Notes under the pieces: model-generated
Seen by the model: only the letters and a program-made list of their open reading frames with translations
What the model was told of the DNA's origin: nothing
The model's database searches: none
In this document: positions 23,721 through 33,974 of the stretch, in pieces
Layout: each line of letters opens with the position of its first letter
Numbering within the stretch: the stretch's first letter is position 1
Source of the DNA: Burkholderia pyrrocinia
GTDB taxonomy: Bacteria > Pseudomonadota > Gammaproteobacteria > Burkholderiales > Burkholderiaceae
Direction of reading: 5' to 3'
NCBI RefSeq assembly: GCF_003330765.1
Contig: NZ_CP024902.1
Span: forward strand, 372,001-436,000
DNA length: 64,000 nucleotides
Program-made: the position numbers and the translations under genes

Positions 23721-24484
23721 TCAGCGCGATCGGACGTTACGTCATCGGCGGCCTGACGCGTACGGGCTACGGCACACGCCTGTTCGTGCGCCTCGTGCTC
23801 GAATTCTTCCCGCTGCTGCGCCGGCCGCGGCTTGTCACGAAGCAGATCCACTTCCTCGGCAACTATTCGTTCGTGATCATTGCCGTGTCGGGGCTGTTCG
23901 TCGGCTTCGTGCTCGGCCTGCAGGGGTATTACACGCTGAACCGCTACGGTTCCGAGCAGGCGCTCGGCCTGCTGGTCGCGCTGTCGCTCGTGCGCGAACT
24001 CGGGCCGGTCGTCACCGCGCTGCTGTTCGCGGGCCGCGCGGGCACGTCGCTCACGGCCGAGATCGGCCTGATGAAGGCCGGCGAGCAGCTCACCGCGCTC
24101 GAGATGATGGCGGTGGACCCGGTCAAGACGGTGATCGCGCCGCGCATGTGGGCGGGCATCATCGCGATGCCGCTGCTGGCCGCGATCTTCAACGCGGTCG
24201 GCGTGCTCGGCGGCTACTTCGTCGGCGTCGTGCTGATCGGCGTCGATCCGGGCGCGTTCTGGTCGCAGATGCAGGGCGGGGTCCAGGTCTGGGCCGACGT
24301 CGGCAACGGCGTGCTGAAGAGCATCGTGTTCGGGTTCGCCGTGACCTTCATTGCGCTGTATCAAGGGTATGAAGCGAAGCCCACGCCGGAAGGCGTGTCG
24401 CGCGCGACCACCAAGACGGTCGTGTTCGCGTCGCTCGCCGTACTCGGCCTCGATTTCCTGCTGACCGCGCTGATGTTCAGCTAA
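23717..24484 (+). CDS. mlaE: Phospholipid ABC transporter permease MlaE
   Basis: Inner-membrane permease of the Mla complex (255 residues, MlaE/YrbE family) with about five hydrophobic segments and the family region [19 protein letters not shown] in the middle, followed by [12 protein letters not shown]. The ATG overlaps the mlaF stop (ATGA). Confidence 0.93.
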   Translation: MISAIGRYVIGGLTRTGYGTRLFVRLVLEFFPLLRRPRLVTKQIHFLGNYSFVIIAVSGLFVGFVLGLQGYYTLNRYGSEQALGLLVALSLVRELGPVVTALLFAGRAGTSLTAEIGLMKAGEQLTALEMMAVDPVKTVIAPRMWAGIIAMPLLAAIFNAVGVLGGYFVGVVLIGVDPGAFWSQMQGGVQVWADVGNGVLKSIVFGFAVTFIALYQGYEAKPTPEGVSRATTKTVVFASLAVLGLDFLLTALMFS

Positions 24485-24508
24485 GCCTCAGCCAAGCCAA
24501 ATTTTGGG

Positions 24509-25060
24509 ATGACGATGAAAAAGACTGCTCTCGACTTCTGGGTCGGCCTGTTCGTGGTGGTGGGCTTCCTTGCGGTGCTGTTCCTGGCGCTGAAGGTCGG
24601 CAACATGAGCTCGCTGTCGTTTCAGCCGACCTACTCGGTGAAGATGAAATTCGACAATATCGGCGGGCTGAAGCCGCGTGCGGCCGTGAAGAGCGCGGGT
24701 GTCGTGGTCGGCCGCGTGAAGACGGTCGGCTTCGACACGAACACCTACCAGGCGCTCGTGACGATCGATATCGACGGCCAGTACCCGTTCCCGAAGGATT
24801 CGTCGGCGAAGATCCTGACGTCGGGCCTGCTCGGCGAACAGTACATCGGCCTCGAGCCGGGCGGCGACACCGAAATGCTGAAGGCGGGCGATACGATCAC
24901 GATGACGCAATCGGCGATCGTGCTCGAAAACCTGATCGGCCAGTTCCTGTACAGCAAGGCCGCCGATGCGGGCGGCGCGAAGCCGGCAGCCGGCGCGCCG
25001 GCCGCGCCGGCACCGGTGGCGGTACCGGCGTCGGCCGTGTCCGGTTCGGCAGCACAATAA
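24509..25060 (+). CDS. mlaD: Phospholipid transport MCE protein MlaD
   Basis: Periplasmic-facing MCE-domain protein that forms the hexameric ring of MlaFEDB. The 183 residues have one N-terminal membrane anchor (about 10-30), an MCE domain (about 38-118) with NIGGLKPRAAVKSAGVVVG and LTSGLLGEQYIGLEPG, then a short helix and an Ala/Pro-rich tail. A second ATG two codons in could be the true start. Confidence 0.92.
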   Translation: MTMKKTALDFWVGLFVVVGFLAVLFLALKVGNMSSLSFQPTYSVKMKFDNIGGLKPRAAVKSAGVVVGRVKTVGFDTNTYQALVTIDIDGQYPFPKDSSAKILTSGLLGEQYIGLEPGGDTEMLKAGDTITMTQSAIVLENLIGQFLYSKAADAGGAKPAAGAPAAPAPVAVPASAVSGSAAQ

Positions 25061-25091
25061 CCACGCGAGAGAAAACAAGAGGGTAATGACC

Positions 25092-26060
25092 ATGCAGACG
25101 ATCCGCATCAGGCACGCCGTGCTGGCGGTAGCGGCAGTCGCCGCGTTGAGCGGCTGCGCGACCGTGCAGACGCCGACCCAGGGCGATCCGCTCGAAGGCT
25201 TCAACCGGACGATGTACAAGTTCAACGACACGGTCGACACGTACGCGCTGAAGCCGGTCGCGCAGGGCTACCAGTACGTGGTGCCACAGCCGGTGCGCGA
25301 CAGCGTGACGAACTTCTTCTCGAACATCGGCGACGTCTATATCGCGGCGAACAACATCGTGCAGCTGCGGATCGCGGACGGCGTCGGCGACCTGATGCGC
25401 GTCGTGATCAACACGGTGTTCGGCGTCGGCGGCCTGTTCGACGTCGCGACGATCGCGAAGCTGCCGAAGCACTCGGCCGACTTCGGGATCACGATGGGCC
25501 GCTACGGCATGCCGTCGGGCCCGTACCTGGTGCTGCCGCTGCTCGGCCCGAGCACGCTGCGCGACACGGCCGGCCTCGGCGTCGACTACGTCGGCAATCC
25601 GCTGACCTACGTGAAGCCGGACAGCTTGGGCTATGGCTTGTTCGGCGTGAACCTCGTCAATACGCGCGCGAACCTGCTCGGCGCGGGCGACGTGCTGAAT
25701 GCCGCGGCGCTCGACAAGTATTCGTTCGTGCGCAACGCGTACCTGCAGCGCCGCCAGATGCTGATCGACAACGCGCGCGGCGAAGCAGGCTCGACGGCGA
25801 GCAACGACGCGCTGCCGAAGTACGACCTGCCGGACGACGGCGCGGCACCGGCGGCAGCCGGCGCGGCCGGTACGGCGGGCGCAGCGGCGGTTGGCGGCGC
25901 GACGGCGCCGGCAGGCGCATCGGGCGCGGCAGTGGCCGCGCCGGCTTCGGGCAGCACGGCCGAATCGCCGAACCCGGCCAGCGCGACGAACGTGCCGCCG
26001 ATGCAGGTGGCGCCGCCGTCGCCGGGCGGGTTCCGCTTCCCGAGCATCCGGCTGCACTGA
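25092..26060 (+). CDS. mlaA: Outer-membrane phospholipid-removing lipoprotein MlaA (VacJ)
   Basis: Outer-membrane lipoprotein that extracts mislocated phospholipid from the outer leaflet and passes it to MlaC. The signal peptide ends in the lipobox LSGC with Cys22. The MlaA core (DPLEGFNRTMYKFND, FGVGGLFDVAT, FGITMGRYG) covers residues 35-230. The last roughly 70 residues are an unusually long Ala/Gly/Pro-rich tail. The ATG at 25,092 has GAGGG eight bases upstream; an ATG two codons earlier is possible. In many bacteria mlaA is unlinked; here it sits between mlaD and mlaC. Confidence 0.92.
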   Translation: MQTIRIRHAVLAVAAVAALSGCATVQTPTQGDPLEGFNRTMYKFNDTVDTYALKPVAQGYQYVVPQPVRDSVTNFFSNIGDVYIAANNIVQLRIADGVGDLMRVVINTVFGVGGLFDVATIAKLPKHSADFGITMGRYGMPSGPYLVLPLLGPSTLRDTAGLGVDYVGNPLTYVKPDSLGYGLFGVNLVNTRANLLGAGDVLNAAALDKYSFVRNAYLQRRQMLIDNARGEAGSTASNDALPKYDLPDDGAAPAAAGAAGTAGAAAVGGATAPAGASGAAVAAPASGSTAESPNPASATNVPPMQVAPPSPGGFRFPSIRLH

Positions 26061-26168
26061 CGGAATTACATTCGTTACAGCCGGAAACGATTCAGTCGGT
26101 AGCGTGCGCGAACTTGCGCGTAAGCTACCTGCTCCAACCTCCGCATCGACTCATTCATGCAGGCCACT

Positions 26169-26801
26169 ATGATGAAAAAACTGTTCCTGATCCCCGTTTT
26201 CGCCGCGCTGTTCTCGTTTGGCAGCGCAGCTCACGCGCAAGTCGACCAGTCGAACCCGCAGGCGCTGATCAAGACGGCGACGCAGCAGGTGCTCGACGAA
26301 GTCAAGCAGCAGGCGATCAAGCAGGGCGACATCAACCGCATCATTTCGATCGTCAACAAGGACATCCTGCCGTACACCGATTTCCGTCGCACCACGCAGC
26401 TCGCGATGGGCCGCAACTGGCGCACGGCGACGGCCGAGCAGCAGCAGCAGGTTCAGGAGCAGTTCAAGCTGCTGCTGATCCGCACGTATTCGGGTGCGCT
26501 GGCGCAGCTGAAGCCGGACCAGCAGATCCAGTACCCGCCGTTCCGCGCCGATCCGGCCGATACCGACGTCGTCGTCAAGACGGTCGCGCTGAACAACGGC
26601 CAGCCGGTCCAGATCGACTATCGCCTGTACAAGTCGGCGAACGGCTGGAAGGTGTATGACCTGAACGTGCTCGGCGCGTGGCTGATCCAGACATACCAGC
26701 AGCAGTTCAACGAGAAGATCCAGCAAAGCGGCGTGGATGGCCTGATCCAGTTCCTGACGCAGCGCAACCAGCAACTTGCCGCCGGCAAGCAGGCGTCGTG
26801 A
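26169..26801 (+). CDS. mlaC: Periplasmic phospholipid-binding protein MlaC
   Basis: Soluble shuttle that carries phospholipid between MlaA and MlaFEDB (210 residues, Tol-Ttg2/MlaC family). The signal peptide runs to AHA-Q near residue 24. The mature part shows the family features ILPYTDFRRTTQLAMGRNW and VDYRLY-like strands. ATG codons at 26,157, 26,169 and 26,172 are all possible; the middle ones give the shorter, normal signal peptide. Its stop overlaps the mlaB GTG. Confidence 0.92.
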   Translation: MMKKLFLIPVFAALFSFGSAAHAQVDQSNPQALIKTATQQVLDEVKQQAIKQGDINRIISIVNKDILPYTDFRRTTQLAMGRNWRTATAEQQQQVQEQFKLLLIRTYSGALAQLKPDQQIQYPPFRADPADTDVVVKTVALNNGQPVQIDYRLYKSANGWKVYDLNVLGAWLIQTYQQQFNEKIQQSGVDGLIQFLTQRNQQLAAGKQAS

Positions 26802-27073
26802 GCGGCTTCGAAGCCGGCTCCTCGCTGACCGTCGCGAGCGCGAAGTCCGCGCTCGCGGACGGTCTTGCGCGCATCGGCGCGGGTGCGACCGCCGTCGATT
26901 GCGCGGCGCTGACGCAGTTCGACTCGTCCGCGCTCGCCGTGCTGCTCGCATGGCAACGTGCCGCCAAATCGCGCGGCGCGGCCCTCGACATCCTCAATCT
27001 CCCCCCGAAGCTCGCCAGCCTCGCGCGCGCCTACGGCGTCGACGCGATCATCGAAGGCACCGGGCGACATTGA
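26798..27073 (+). CDS. mlaB: STAS-domain protein MlaB
   Basis: Small cytoplasmic STAS protein (91 residues) that binds MlaF and is needed for stability and activity of the Mla ATPase. The STAS core is visible in VDCAALTQFDSSALAVLLAW, with the conserved Asp-Ser-Ser, and in LPPKLASLARAYGV. The GTG overlaps the mlaC stop (GTGA). Confidence 0.9.
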   Translation: MSGFEAGSSLTVASAKSALADGLARIGAGATAVDCAALTQFDSSALAVLLAWQRAAKSRGAALDILNLPPKLASLARAYGVDAIIEGTGRH

Positions 27074-27163
27074 CCCTGCCCGACCGGAGCCTGCCGCGCC
27101 AGCCGGCGCGCGCAAGCTTCAGGCCGCGCGCCTCCGGCGCCGGCTCCGCCAGCCGGTTTGCCC

Positions 27164-27169
27164 TATAAT
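27164..27169 (+). promoter_or_regulatory. -10 box (TATAAT) before the ABC-2 exporter genes
   Basis: A perfect TATAAT sits about 97 bases before the ATPase start, in a 192-base gap after mlaB; no clear -35 box is seen. The gap suggests a new transcript for the exporter and ibaG-murA-his genes. Confidence 0.3.
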
Positions 27170-27265
27170 CAAGCGTTTTGCGGGGCAGCCAATCGGCGTC
27201 CGGCCCCCATTTTCTTTCGCAGCAAGCACAGAATAGGCGTCGCGGCCATTGCGTCGCGCACAGTC

Positions 27266-28192
27266 ATGTCAGCCATAGAAATCCGTCACGTCAAGAAGCG
27301 CTACAAGTCGCTTCAGGCGCTCAAGGGCGTCAGCCTGTCGGTCGAGGAAGGCGAGTTTTTCGGTCTGCTCGGCCCCAACGGCGCAGGCAAGACCACGCTC
27401 ATCAGTATCCTCGCCGGGCTCGCCCGGGCCGACGAAGGCAGTATCTCGGTGCGCGGCCACGACGTCCTCAAGGACTTCCGTGGTGCGCGCCGCGCACTCG
27501 GCGTCGTGCCGCAGGAGCTCGTATTCGACCCGTTCTTCACCGTCCGCGAGACGCTGCGGATCCAGTCCGGCTATTTCGGGCTGCGCCGCAACGACGACTG
27601 GATCGATGAAGTGATGGCGAATCTCGACCTCACCGAGAAGGCCGACGCGAACATGCGCGCGCTGTCGGGCGGGATGAAGCGCCGCGTGCTCGTCGCGCAG
27701 GCGCTCGTGCACCGGCCGCCCGTGATCGTGCTCGACGAGCCGACCGCCGGCGTCGACGTCGAATTGCGCCAGACGCTGTGGAAATTCATCTCGCGCCTGA
27801 ATCGCGAGGGGCACACGATCGTGCTGACCACCCATTACCTCGAGGAAGCCGAGTCGCTGTGCGACCGCATCGCGATGCTGCGCCGCGGGGAAGTGGTCGC
27901 GCTCGACCGCACCGACGCGTTGCTGCGCCGCTTCGCGGGGCTGCAGCTCTACCTGCGCCTGGCGACCGGCGCGCTGCCCGCCGAGCTGCGCGGGCTGGAG
28001 ACTGACCCGGCCGCGCGTGCGCCGGGCGAGCACCTGCTGCGCCTCGCGAGCTACGACGATGTCGAACGCATCCTGGCGCAGTGCCGCGCGGCGGGCTGCA
28101 CGTTCGACGAGATCGAGGTCCGCAAGGCCGACCTCGAGGATGTGTTCGTCCAGGTGATGAACGGGGCCGAGGTGATCGAGGGTCTGGCATGA
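27266..28192 (+). CDS. ABC-2 type transporter ATP-binding protein (YadG-like)
   Basis: Cytoplasmic ATPase of an ABC-2 exporter (308 residues). Walker A GPNGAGKTT near residues 37-45, signature LSGGMKRRV, Walker B VIVLDEPTAGVD and the switch His in LTTHYLEEAE are present. A C-terminal segment of about 80 residues (DDVERILAQCR...DLEDVFVQV) is typical of this group. The ATG at 27,266 is the family start (MSAIEIRHVKKRY). The stop overlaps the permease start in ATGA. The substrate is unknown. Confidence 0.88.
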   Translation: MSAIEIRHVKKRYKSLQALKGVSLSVEEGEFFGLLGPNGAGKTTLISILAGLARADEGSISVRGHDVLKDFRGARRALGVVPQELVFDPFFTVRETLRIQSGYFGLRRNDDWIDEVMANLDLTEKADANMRALSGGMKRRVLVAQALVHRPPVIVLDEPTAGVDVELRQTLWKFISRLNREGHTIVLTTHYLEEAESLCDRIAMLRRGEVVALDRTDALLRRFAGLQLYLRLATGALPAELRGLETDPAARAPGEHLLRLASYDDVERILAQCRAAGCTFDEIEVRKADLEDVFVQVMNGAEVIEGLA

Positions 28193-29043
28193 ATCAACAA
28201 CCCCCACGCGAACTTCGTTCGCTCGGGGGGGCGAAGCCCCCCCGTTCCCTCCAGACTCCTGAGCCCGGCGCTATCGGGCGAGTGCCGGGAAGCGGTTTTC
28301 GAACACTGTTCTACAAGGAACTGCTGCGTTTCTGGAAGGTGTCGTTCCAGACGGTGCTCGCGCCCGTCGTGACGGCGCTGCTGTATCTGACGATCTTCGG
28401 CCACGCGCTGTCGGGCCGCGTCGAGGTGTATCCGGGCGTCGAGTACGTGAGCTTTCTCGTGCCGGGCCTCGTGATGATGAGCGTGCTGCAGAACGCGTTC
28501 GCGAACAGCTCGTCGTCGCTGATCCAGTCGAAGATCACCGGCAACCTCGTGTTCATGCTGCTGCCGCCGCTGTCGTACCGCGACATCTTCGGCGCATACG
28601 TGCTCGCGTCCGTCGTGCGCGGGCTTGCGGTCGGCACGGGCGTGTTCGTCGTGACGATCTGGTTCATCCCGATTCACTTCGCAGCGCCGCTGTTCATCAT
28701 CGCGTTCGCGCTGCTCGGCTCGGCGATCCTCGGCACGCTCGGCCTGATCGCCGGGATCTGGGCCGAGAAGTTCGACCAGCTCGCCGCATTCCAGAACTTC
28801 CTGATCATGCCGCTGACGTTCCTGTCCGGCGTGTTCTATTCGACGCACTCGCTGCCGCCCGTGTGGCGCGAGATCTCGCGTCTCAATCCGTTTTTCTACA
28901 TGATCGACGGCTTCCGTTTCGGGTTCTTCGGCGCGTCCGACATCAACCCGTTCGCGAGCCTTGCGATCGTCGCCGGTTTCTTCGTGCTGCTCGCGATGGT
29001 CGCGATGCGGCTGCTCGCGACCGGCTACAAACTGCGTCATTGA
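28189..29043 (+). CDS. ABC-2 type transporter permease (YadH-like)
   Basis: Inner-membrane permease of the exporter, with about six hydrophobic segments and an ABC-2 signature near NFLIMPLTFLSGVFY. The conserved part starts at GFRTLFYKELLRFWKV, about residue 39. The first 38 residues (Pro/Gly/Arg-rich) are encoded by a stretch containing two adjacent perfect DNA hairpins, so the N-terminus looks like an in-frame insertion of a REP-like repeat. At 284 residues it is roughly 30 longer than usual for this family, from memory. The start overlaps the ATPase stop. Confidence 0.87.
   Translation: MNQQPPRELRSLGGAKPPRSLQTPEPGAIGRVPGSGFRTLFYKELLRFWKVSFQTVLAPVVTALLYLTIFGHALSGRVEVYPGVEYVSFLVPGLVMMSVLQNAFANSSSSLIQSKITGNLVFMLLPPLSYRDIFGAYVLASVVRGLAVGTGVFVVTIWFIPIHFAAPLFIIAFALLGSAILGTLGLIAGIWAEKFDQLAAFQNFLIMPLTFLSGVFYSTHSLPPVWREISRLNPFFYMIDGFRFGFFGASDINPFASLAIVAGFFVLLAMVAMRLLATGYKLRH
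28208..28244. repeat. Two adjacent perfect hairpins inside the permease coding sequence (REP-like)
   Basis: GCGAAC-TTC-GTTCGC (28,208-28,222) is followed one base later by a nine-base-pair stem CGGGGGGGC-GAA-GCCCCCCCG (28,224-28,244). Tandem short hairpins with three-base loops are typical of REP-type elements. Both lie in frame within codons 7-19 of the permease gene. Confidence 0.7.
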
Positions 29044-29094
29044 TATCGACAGGCAGCGGCCGCCTCGGGCGGCGCGCGCCGACAGGAGCCTTAC

Positions 29095-29334
29095 ATGTTG
29101 CCGACTCCCGAACAGGTCAAGCAATACATCGCCGGCGGTCTCGCCTGCACTCATCTGGAAGTCGAAGGCGACGGCCAGCATTTCTTCGCGACGATCGTGT
29201 CGGCGGCCTTCGAAGGCAAGCGGCCGATCCAGCGGCACCAGCTCGTCTATGCGGCGCTCGGCGATCGCATGAAGCAGGAAATTCACGCGCTCAGCATGAA
29301 GACGCTGACGCCCGCCGAATGGCAGAACGCATAA
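29095..29334 (+). CDS. ibaG: BolA-family protein IbaG
   Basis: A 79-residue BolA/IbaG protein; such proteins work with monothiol glutaredoxins in iron-sulfur handling. The BolA core appears as HLEVEGDGQHFFATIVSAAF, with RHQLVYAALGDRMKQEIHAL after it. It lies directly before murA, the same order as E. coli ibaG-murA. Confidence 0.88.
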   Translation: MLPTPEQVKQYIAGGLACTHLEVEGDGQHFFATIVSAAFEGKRPIQRHQLVYAALGDRMKQEIHALSMKTLTPAEWQNA

Positions 29335-29347
29335 CCGGAAAAACTGA

Positions 29348-30697
29348 GTGCAAGTCACCGTCAACGAGCGCGACGCCGTCAAGAGCGTCGCCACGGCACA
29401 CCCGGCCGCCAACGGGGAATCGCAGGGACAGGGGATGGACAAGCTCGTGATCGAAGGCGGCCGCCGCCTGTCCGGCGAGATCGTCGTGTCGGGCGCGAAG
29501 AACGCCGCGCTGCCGATCCTGTGCGCGGGGCTGCTCACCGCCGATCCGGTCGATCTCGACAACGTGCCGAACCTGAAGGACGTGCGCACCACGCTGAAGG
29601 TGCTGAACCAGATGGGCGTGAAGAGCGAGACCGACGGCTGCCGCGTGCAGCTCGACGCGTCGCGCGTCGACAATCTCGTTGCGCCGTACGAACTCGTGAA
29701 GACGATGCGCGCATCGATCCTCGTGCTCGGGCCGCTGCTCGCGCGTTTCGGTGAGGCAAAGGTGTCGCTGCCGGGCGGCTGCGCGATCGGTGCGCGTCCG
29801 GTCGACCAGCACATCAAGGGCCTGCAGGCGATGGGCGCCGAGATCAGCATCGAGCACGGCTTTATCGAAGCGCGCGCGAAGCGCCTGAAGGGCGCGCGCA
29901 TCGTGACCGACATGATCACGGTGACGGGCACGGAAAACCTGCTGATGGCCGCGACGCTCGCGGACGGCGAGACGGTGATCGAGAACGCCGCGCGCGAACC
30001 GGAAGTGAGCGATCTCGCGCACTTGCTGGTCGCGATGGGCGCGAAAATCGACGGCATCGGTACCGATCGCCTCGTGATCCAGGGCGTCGAGCGGCTGCAC
30101 GGCGCGCGCCATTCGGTGATCCCCGACCGCATCGAGGCCGGCACGTTCCTGTGCGCGGTCGCGGCGGCGGGCGGCGACGTGATGCTGACGGGCGTGCGCC
30201 CGCACATCCTCGACGCGGTGATCGACAAGCTGCGCGAAGCCGGCGTGTCGATCGAGGAAGGCGACAGCTGGCTGCGCGTGAAGATGGACCGTCGGCCGTC
30301 GGCGGTGACGATCCGCACGTCGGAATATCCGGCGTTCCCGACCGACATGCAGGCGCAGTTCATGGCCCTCAATACGGTCGCGACGGGCACCGCGCAGGTC
30401 GTCGAAACCATTTTCGAGAACCGCTTCATGCACGTGCAGGAGCTGAACCGGCTCGGCGCGAACATCACGATCGACGGCAACACGGCGCTCGTGACGGGCG
30501 TCGACAAGCTGTCGGGCGCGAACGTGATGGCGACCGACCTGCGCGCGTCGGCGAGCCTCGTGATCGCCGGGCTGCGTGCCGACGGCGAAACGCTCGTCGA
30601 CCGCATCTATCACCTGGACCGCGGTTACGACCGCATGGAAGCCAAACTGACCGCCGTCGGCGCGAACGTGCGCCGCCTCTCCGGGAGCCAAGCATGA
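29348..30697 (+). CDS. murA: UDP-N-acetylglucosamine 1-carboxyvinyltransferase MurA
   Basis: Catalyses the first committed step of peptidoglycan synthesis, adding enolpyruvate from PEP to UDP-GlcNAc in the cytosol. The 449-residue EPSP-synthase-like protein has [11 protein letters not shown] near residue 48 and the catalytic (fosfomycin-target) cysteine Cys145 in [11 protein letters not shown]. The GTG at 29,348 gives a 29-residue extension before MDKLVIEGG, as I recall for other Burkholderia; a start at 29,435 is the alternative. The stop overlaps the hisG ATG, linking wall and histidine genes. Confidence 0.94.
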   Translation: MQVTVNERDAVKSVATAHPAANGESQGQGMDKLVIEGGRRLSGEIVVSGAKNAALPILCAGLLTADPVDLDNVPNLKDVRTTLKVLNQMGVKSETDGCRVQLDASRVDNLVAPYELVKTMRASILVLGPLLARFGEAKVSLPGGCAIGARPVDQHIKGLQAMGAEISIEHGFIEARAKRLKGARIVTDMITVTGTENLLMAATLADGETVIENAAREPEVSDLAHLLVAMGAKIDGIGTDRLVIQGVERLHGARHSVIPDRIEAGTFLCAVAAAGGDVMLTGVRPHILDAVIDKLREAGVSIEEGDSWLRVKMDRRPSAVTIRTSEYPAFPTDMQAQFMALNTVATGTAQVVETIFENRFMHVQELNRLGANITIDGNTALVTGVDKLSGANVMATDLRASASLVIAGLRADGETLVDRIYHLDRGYDRMEAKLTAVGANVRRLSGSQA

Positions 30698-31347
30698 CCG
30701 CGCCGCTGACCCTCGCCCTGTCGAAGGGCCGGATTTTCGAGGAAACCCTGCCGCTGCTCGCCGCGGCCGGCGTGCAGGTGGCCGAGGATCCGGAAACGTC
30801 GCGCAAGCTGATCTTGCCGACGACCGACCCGAACCTGCGCGTGATCATCGTGCGCGCGAGCGACGTGCCGACCTACGTGGAATACGGCGCGGCCGATTTC
30901 GGCGTGGCCGGCAAGGACGTGCTGGTCGAGCACGGCGGCTCGGGCCTGTACCAGCCGATCGATCTGAACATTGCACGCTGCCGGATGTCGGTGGCCGTGC
31001 CGGCCGGCTTCGACTACGCGAACGCGGTGCGCCAGGGCGCGCGCCTGCGCGTTGCGACGAAGTACGTCGAAACGGCGCGCGAGCACTTCGCCGCGAAGGG
31101 CGTGCACGTCGACCTGATCAAGCTGTACGGCTCGATGGAGCTCGCGCCGCTGGTCGGGCTGGCCGACGCGATCGTCGACCTCGTCAGCTCGGGCGGCACG
31201 CTGAAGGCGAACAATCTGGTCGAGGTCGAGGAGATCATGGCGATCTCGTCGCGCCTCGTCGTGAACCAGGCTGCGCTGAAGTTGAAGCGCGCGGCGCTCA
31301 AGCCGATCCTCGACGCGTTCGAACGCGCGTCGCAGAATGGCGGTTGA
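30694..31347 (+). CDS. hisG: ATP phosphoribosyltransferase, short form (HisG)
   Basis: First enzyme of histidine synthesis, joining ATP and PRPP. At 217 residues it is the short form, lacking the C-terminal regulatory ACT-like domain; such enzymes need HisZ, which is not in this window. Motifs include [25 protein letters not shown] and [18 protein letters not shown]. The start overlaps the murA stop in ATGA. Confidence 0.94.
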   Translation: MTAPLTLALSKGRIFEETLPLLAAAGVQVAEDPETSRKLILPTTDPNLRVIIVRASDVPTYVEYGAADFGVAGKDVLVEHGGSGLYQPIDLNIARCRMSVAVPAGFDYANAVRQGARLRVATKYVETAREHFAAKGVHVDLIKLYGSMELAPLVGLADAIVDLVSSGGTLKANNLVEVEEIMAISSRLVVNQAALKLKRAALKPILDAFERASQNGG

Positions 31348-31371
31348 GCGCATCACCGTAACGGAACTCCC

Positions 31372-32688
31372 ATGTCCATCACCATCCGCAAGCTCGATTC
31401 GACGAGCGAAGGCTTCGGCGCCGCCCTGCGCACGGTACTCGCATTCGAGGCGAGCGAAGACGCGGCAATCGAGCAATCGGTCGCGCAGATCCTCGCCGAC
31501 GTGAAGTCGCGCGGCGACGCCGCGGTGCTCGAGTACACGAACCGCTTCGACCGGCTGAGCGCGAGCAGCGTCGCCGCGCTCGAACTGCCGCAGGATGCGC
31601 TGCAGACGGCGCTCGACGGCCTCGCGCCGAAGGCGCGCGCGGCGCTGGAAGCGGCCGCGGCGCGCGTGCGCGCGTACCACGAGAAGCAGAAGATCGAGTG
31701 CGGCACGCATAGCTGGCAGTACACGGAAAGCGACGGCACGGTGCTCGGCCAGAAGGTCATGCCGCTCGATCGCGTCGGCCTGTACGTGCCGGGCGGCAAG
31801 GCCGCGTACCCGTCGTCGGTGCTGATGAACGCGATTCCCGCGCGCGTCGCGGGCGTCGGCGAGATCGTGATGGTCGTGCCGACGCCGGACGGCGTGAAGA
31901 ACGAGCTCGTGCTCGCCGCGGCGCTGCTCGGCGGCGTCGATCGCGTGTTCACGATCGGCGGCGCGCAGGCGGTCGGCGCACTCGCGTACGGCACGGCGAC
32001 GGTACCGGCCGTCGACAAGATCTGCGGCCCCGGCAATGCCTACGTCGCGTCGGCGAAGCGCCGCGTGTTCGGCACGGTCGGCATCGACATGATCGCGGGG
32101 CCGTCGGAGATCCTCGTGCTGTGCGACGGCACGACCGATCCGAACTGGGTCGCGATGGACCTGTTCTCGCAGGCCGAGCACGACGAACTCGCGCAGTCGA
32201 TCCTGCTGTGCCCGGACGGCGCGTTCCTCGATCGCGTCGAAAAGGCGATCAACGAGTTGCTGCCGTCGATGCCGCGCCGGGACGTGATCCGCGCGTCGCT
32301 CGAAGGCCGCGGCGCGCTGATCAAGGTGCGCGACATGGCCGAGGCCTGCCGGATCGCGAACGACATCGCGCCCGAGCACCTGGAAATTTCGGCGCTGGAA
32401 CCGCAGCAATGGGGCCAGCAGATCCGCCACGCGGGCGCGATCTTCCTCGGCCGCTACACGAGCGAGAGCCTCGGCGACTACTGCGCGGGCCCGAACCACG
32501 TGCTGCCGACGTCGCGCACCGCGCGTTTCTCGTCGCCGCTCGGCGTGTACGACTTCATCAAGCGCTCGAGCCTGATCGAGGTCAGCGCGGAAGGTGCGCA
32601 GACGCTCGGCGAGATCGCGTCCGAGCTCGCATACGGCGAGGGGCTGCAGGCGCACGCGAAGAGCGCCGAGTTCCGGATGAAGAACTGA
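31372..32688 (+). CDS. hisD: Histidinol dehydrogenase HisD
   Basis: Zinc- and NAD-dependent enzyme that oxidises L-histidinol twice to histidine. The 438 residues match the family, with [27 protein letters not shown], the catalytic AEHDELAQ and DIAPEHLEI segments, and GPNHVLPT near the C-terminus. A 147-base GC-rich gap, with a self-complementary GGCGGCGGCCGCCGCC, separates it from hisC. Confidence 0.95.
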   Translation: MSITIRKLDSTSEGFGAALRTVLAFEASEDAAIEQSVAQILADVKSRGDAAVLEYTNRFDRLSASSVAALELPQDALQTALDGLAPKARAALEAAAARVRAYHEKQKIECGTHSWQYTESDGTVLGQKVMPLDRVGLYVPGGKAAYPSSVLMNAIPARVAGVGEIVMVVPTPDGVKNELVLAAALLGGVDRVFTIGGAQAVGALAYGTATVPAVDKICGPGNAYVASAKRRVFGTVGIDMIAGPSEILVLCDGTTDPNWVAMDLFSQAEHDELAQSILLCPDGAFLDRVEKAINELLPSMPRRDVIRASLEGRGALIKVRDMAEACRIANDIAPEHLEISALEPQQWGQQIRHAGAIFLGRYTSESLGDYCAGPNHVLPTSRTARFSSPLGVYDFIKRSSLIEVSAEGAQTLGEIASELAYGEGLQAHAKSAEFRMKN

Positions 32689-32835
32689 CCGCACGTCTCG
32701 TGCGGGACCGGGGCAGGTGCTGACGCGCCGGCTCCGGCCGACACTCCGAAGGACGGGGCCGGAGACAAGCGCAGGGCGGCGGCCGCCGCCTTGCCGACCA
32801 TTTGACGCCGGCGCGACGCACGCCGGCTTGAGACC

Positions 32836-33909
32836 ATGACGACGCCACAAGACATCATCCGCCGCGACGTGCTCGCGATGACGAGCTACCCGGTGCCGGA
32901 CGCGAGCGGGTTCGTGAAGCTCGACGCGATGGAGAACCCGTATCCGCTGCCCGAACCGCTCGCCACGGCGCTCGGCGAGCGTCTTGCGCAGGTCGCGCTG
33001 AACCGCTACCCGGCGCCGCGCCCGGCCGCGCTGCTCGACAAGCTGCGCCACGCGATGGGCGTGCCGGCCGCATGCGACGTGCTGCTCGGCAACGGGTCGG
33101 ACGAAATCATCAGCATGATCTCGGTCGCGTGCGCGCAGCCAGGCGCGAAGGTGCTCGCGCCGGTGCCGGGCTTCGTGATGTATGAACTGTCGGCGAAGCT
33201 CGCGCAGCTCGAATTCGTCGGCGTGCCGCTGAAGGCCGACCTGACGCTCGACGTCGACGCGATGCTCGCGGCGATCGCCGAGCACCGGCCGGCGATCGTC
33301 TATCTTGCCTACCCGAACAACCCGACCGGCACGCTGTACGACGATGCCGACGTCGAGCGGATCGTCGCGGCCGCGCGGCACAGCCTGATCGTGATCGACG
33401 AGGCGTACCAGCCGTTCGCCGAGCGCTCGTGGTTGCCGCGCGCCGCCGAGTTCGACAACGTCGTCGTGATGCGCACGGTGTCGAAGCTCGGCCTCGCGGG
33501 CATCCGCCTCGGCTATCTCGTCGGGCTGCCCGCGTGGCTGACCGAATTCGACAAGGTGCGCCCGCCGTACAACATCAACGTGCTGACCCAGGCGACCGCC
33601 GATTTCCTGCTCGACCACCTCGACGTGCTCGACGCGCAGGCGGCCGAACTGCGCGCGGAACGCGCGCGCCTTGCGCAGGCCGTGGCCGCGCTGCCGGGCA
33701 CGACGGTGTTCCCGAGCGCCGGCAATTTCCTGCTGGTGCGCGTGCCGGACGCGGCCGCCGTGTTCGATGCGCTGCTCACCGAGCGGGTGCTGATCAAAAA
33801 CGTGAGTAAAATGCATCCGTTGCTGGCCGATTGCGTGCGGCTGACCGTCGGTTCTCCCGACGAAAACGCCCGCCTGCTGGCCGCCTTGAAACTCGCGCTG
33901 CCCGGTTGA
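32836..33909 (+). CDS. hisC: Histidinol-phosphate aminotransferase HisC
   Basis: PLP-dependent class I/II aminotransferase (357 residues) that makes histidinol phosphate. YPNNPTG and the Schiff-base Lys217 in TVSKLGLAG are present, with IRLGYLVG next. It is expected to act after HisB and before HisD in the pathway, and lies between those genes. Confidence 0.93.
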   Translation: MTTPQDIIRRDVLAMTSYPVPDASGFVKLDAMENPYPLPEPLATALGERLAQVALNRYPAPRPAALLDKLRHAMGVPAACDVLLGNGSDEIISMISVACAQPGAKVLAPVPGFVMYELSAKLAQLEFVGVPLKADLTLDVDAMLAAIAEHRPAIVYLAYPNNPTGTLYDDADVERIVAAARHSLIVIDEAYQPFAERSWLPRAAEFDNVVVMRTVSKLGLAGIRLGYLVGLPAWLTEFDKVRPPYNINVLTQATADFLLDHLDVLDAQAAELRAERARLAQAVAALPGTTVFPSAGNFLLVRVPDAAAVFDALLTERVLIKNVSKMHPLLADCVRLTVGSPDENARLLAALKLALPG

Positions 33910-33974
33910 GCCCAGGGCGCGGCGGCGCGCGACGATCAATCCCCATTTACATCAGACTCAATCAAGGAATTGCC

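Noticed and set aside
28051..33939. Very long minus-strand frames opposite the exporter, murA and hisGDC
   Set aside because: They are antisense shadows of well-supported genes, with low-complexity Arg/Ala/His-rich translation.
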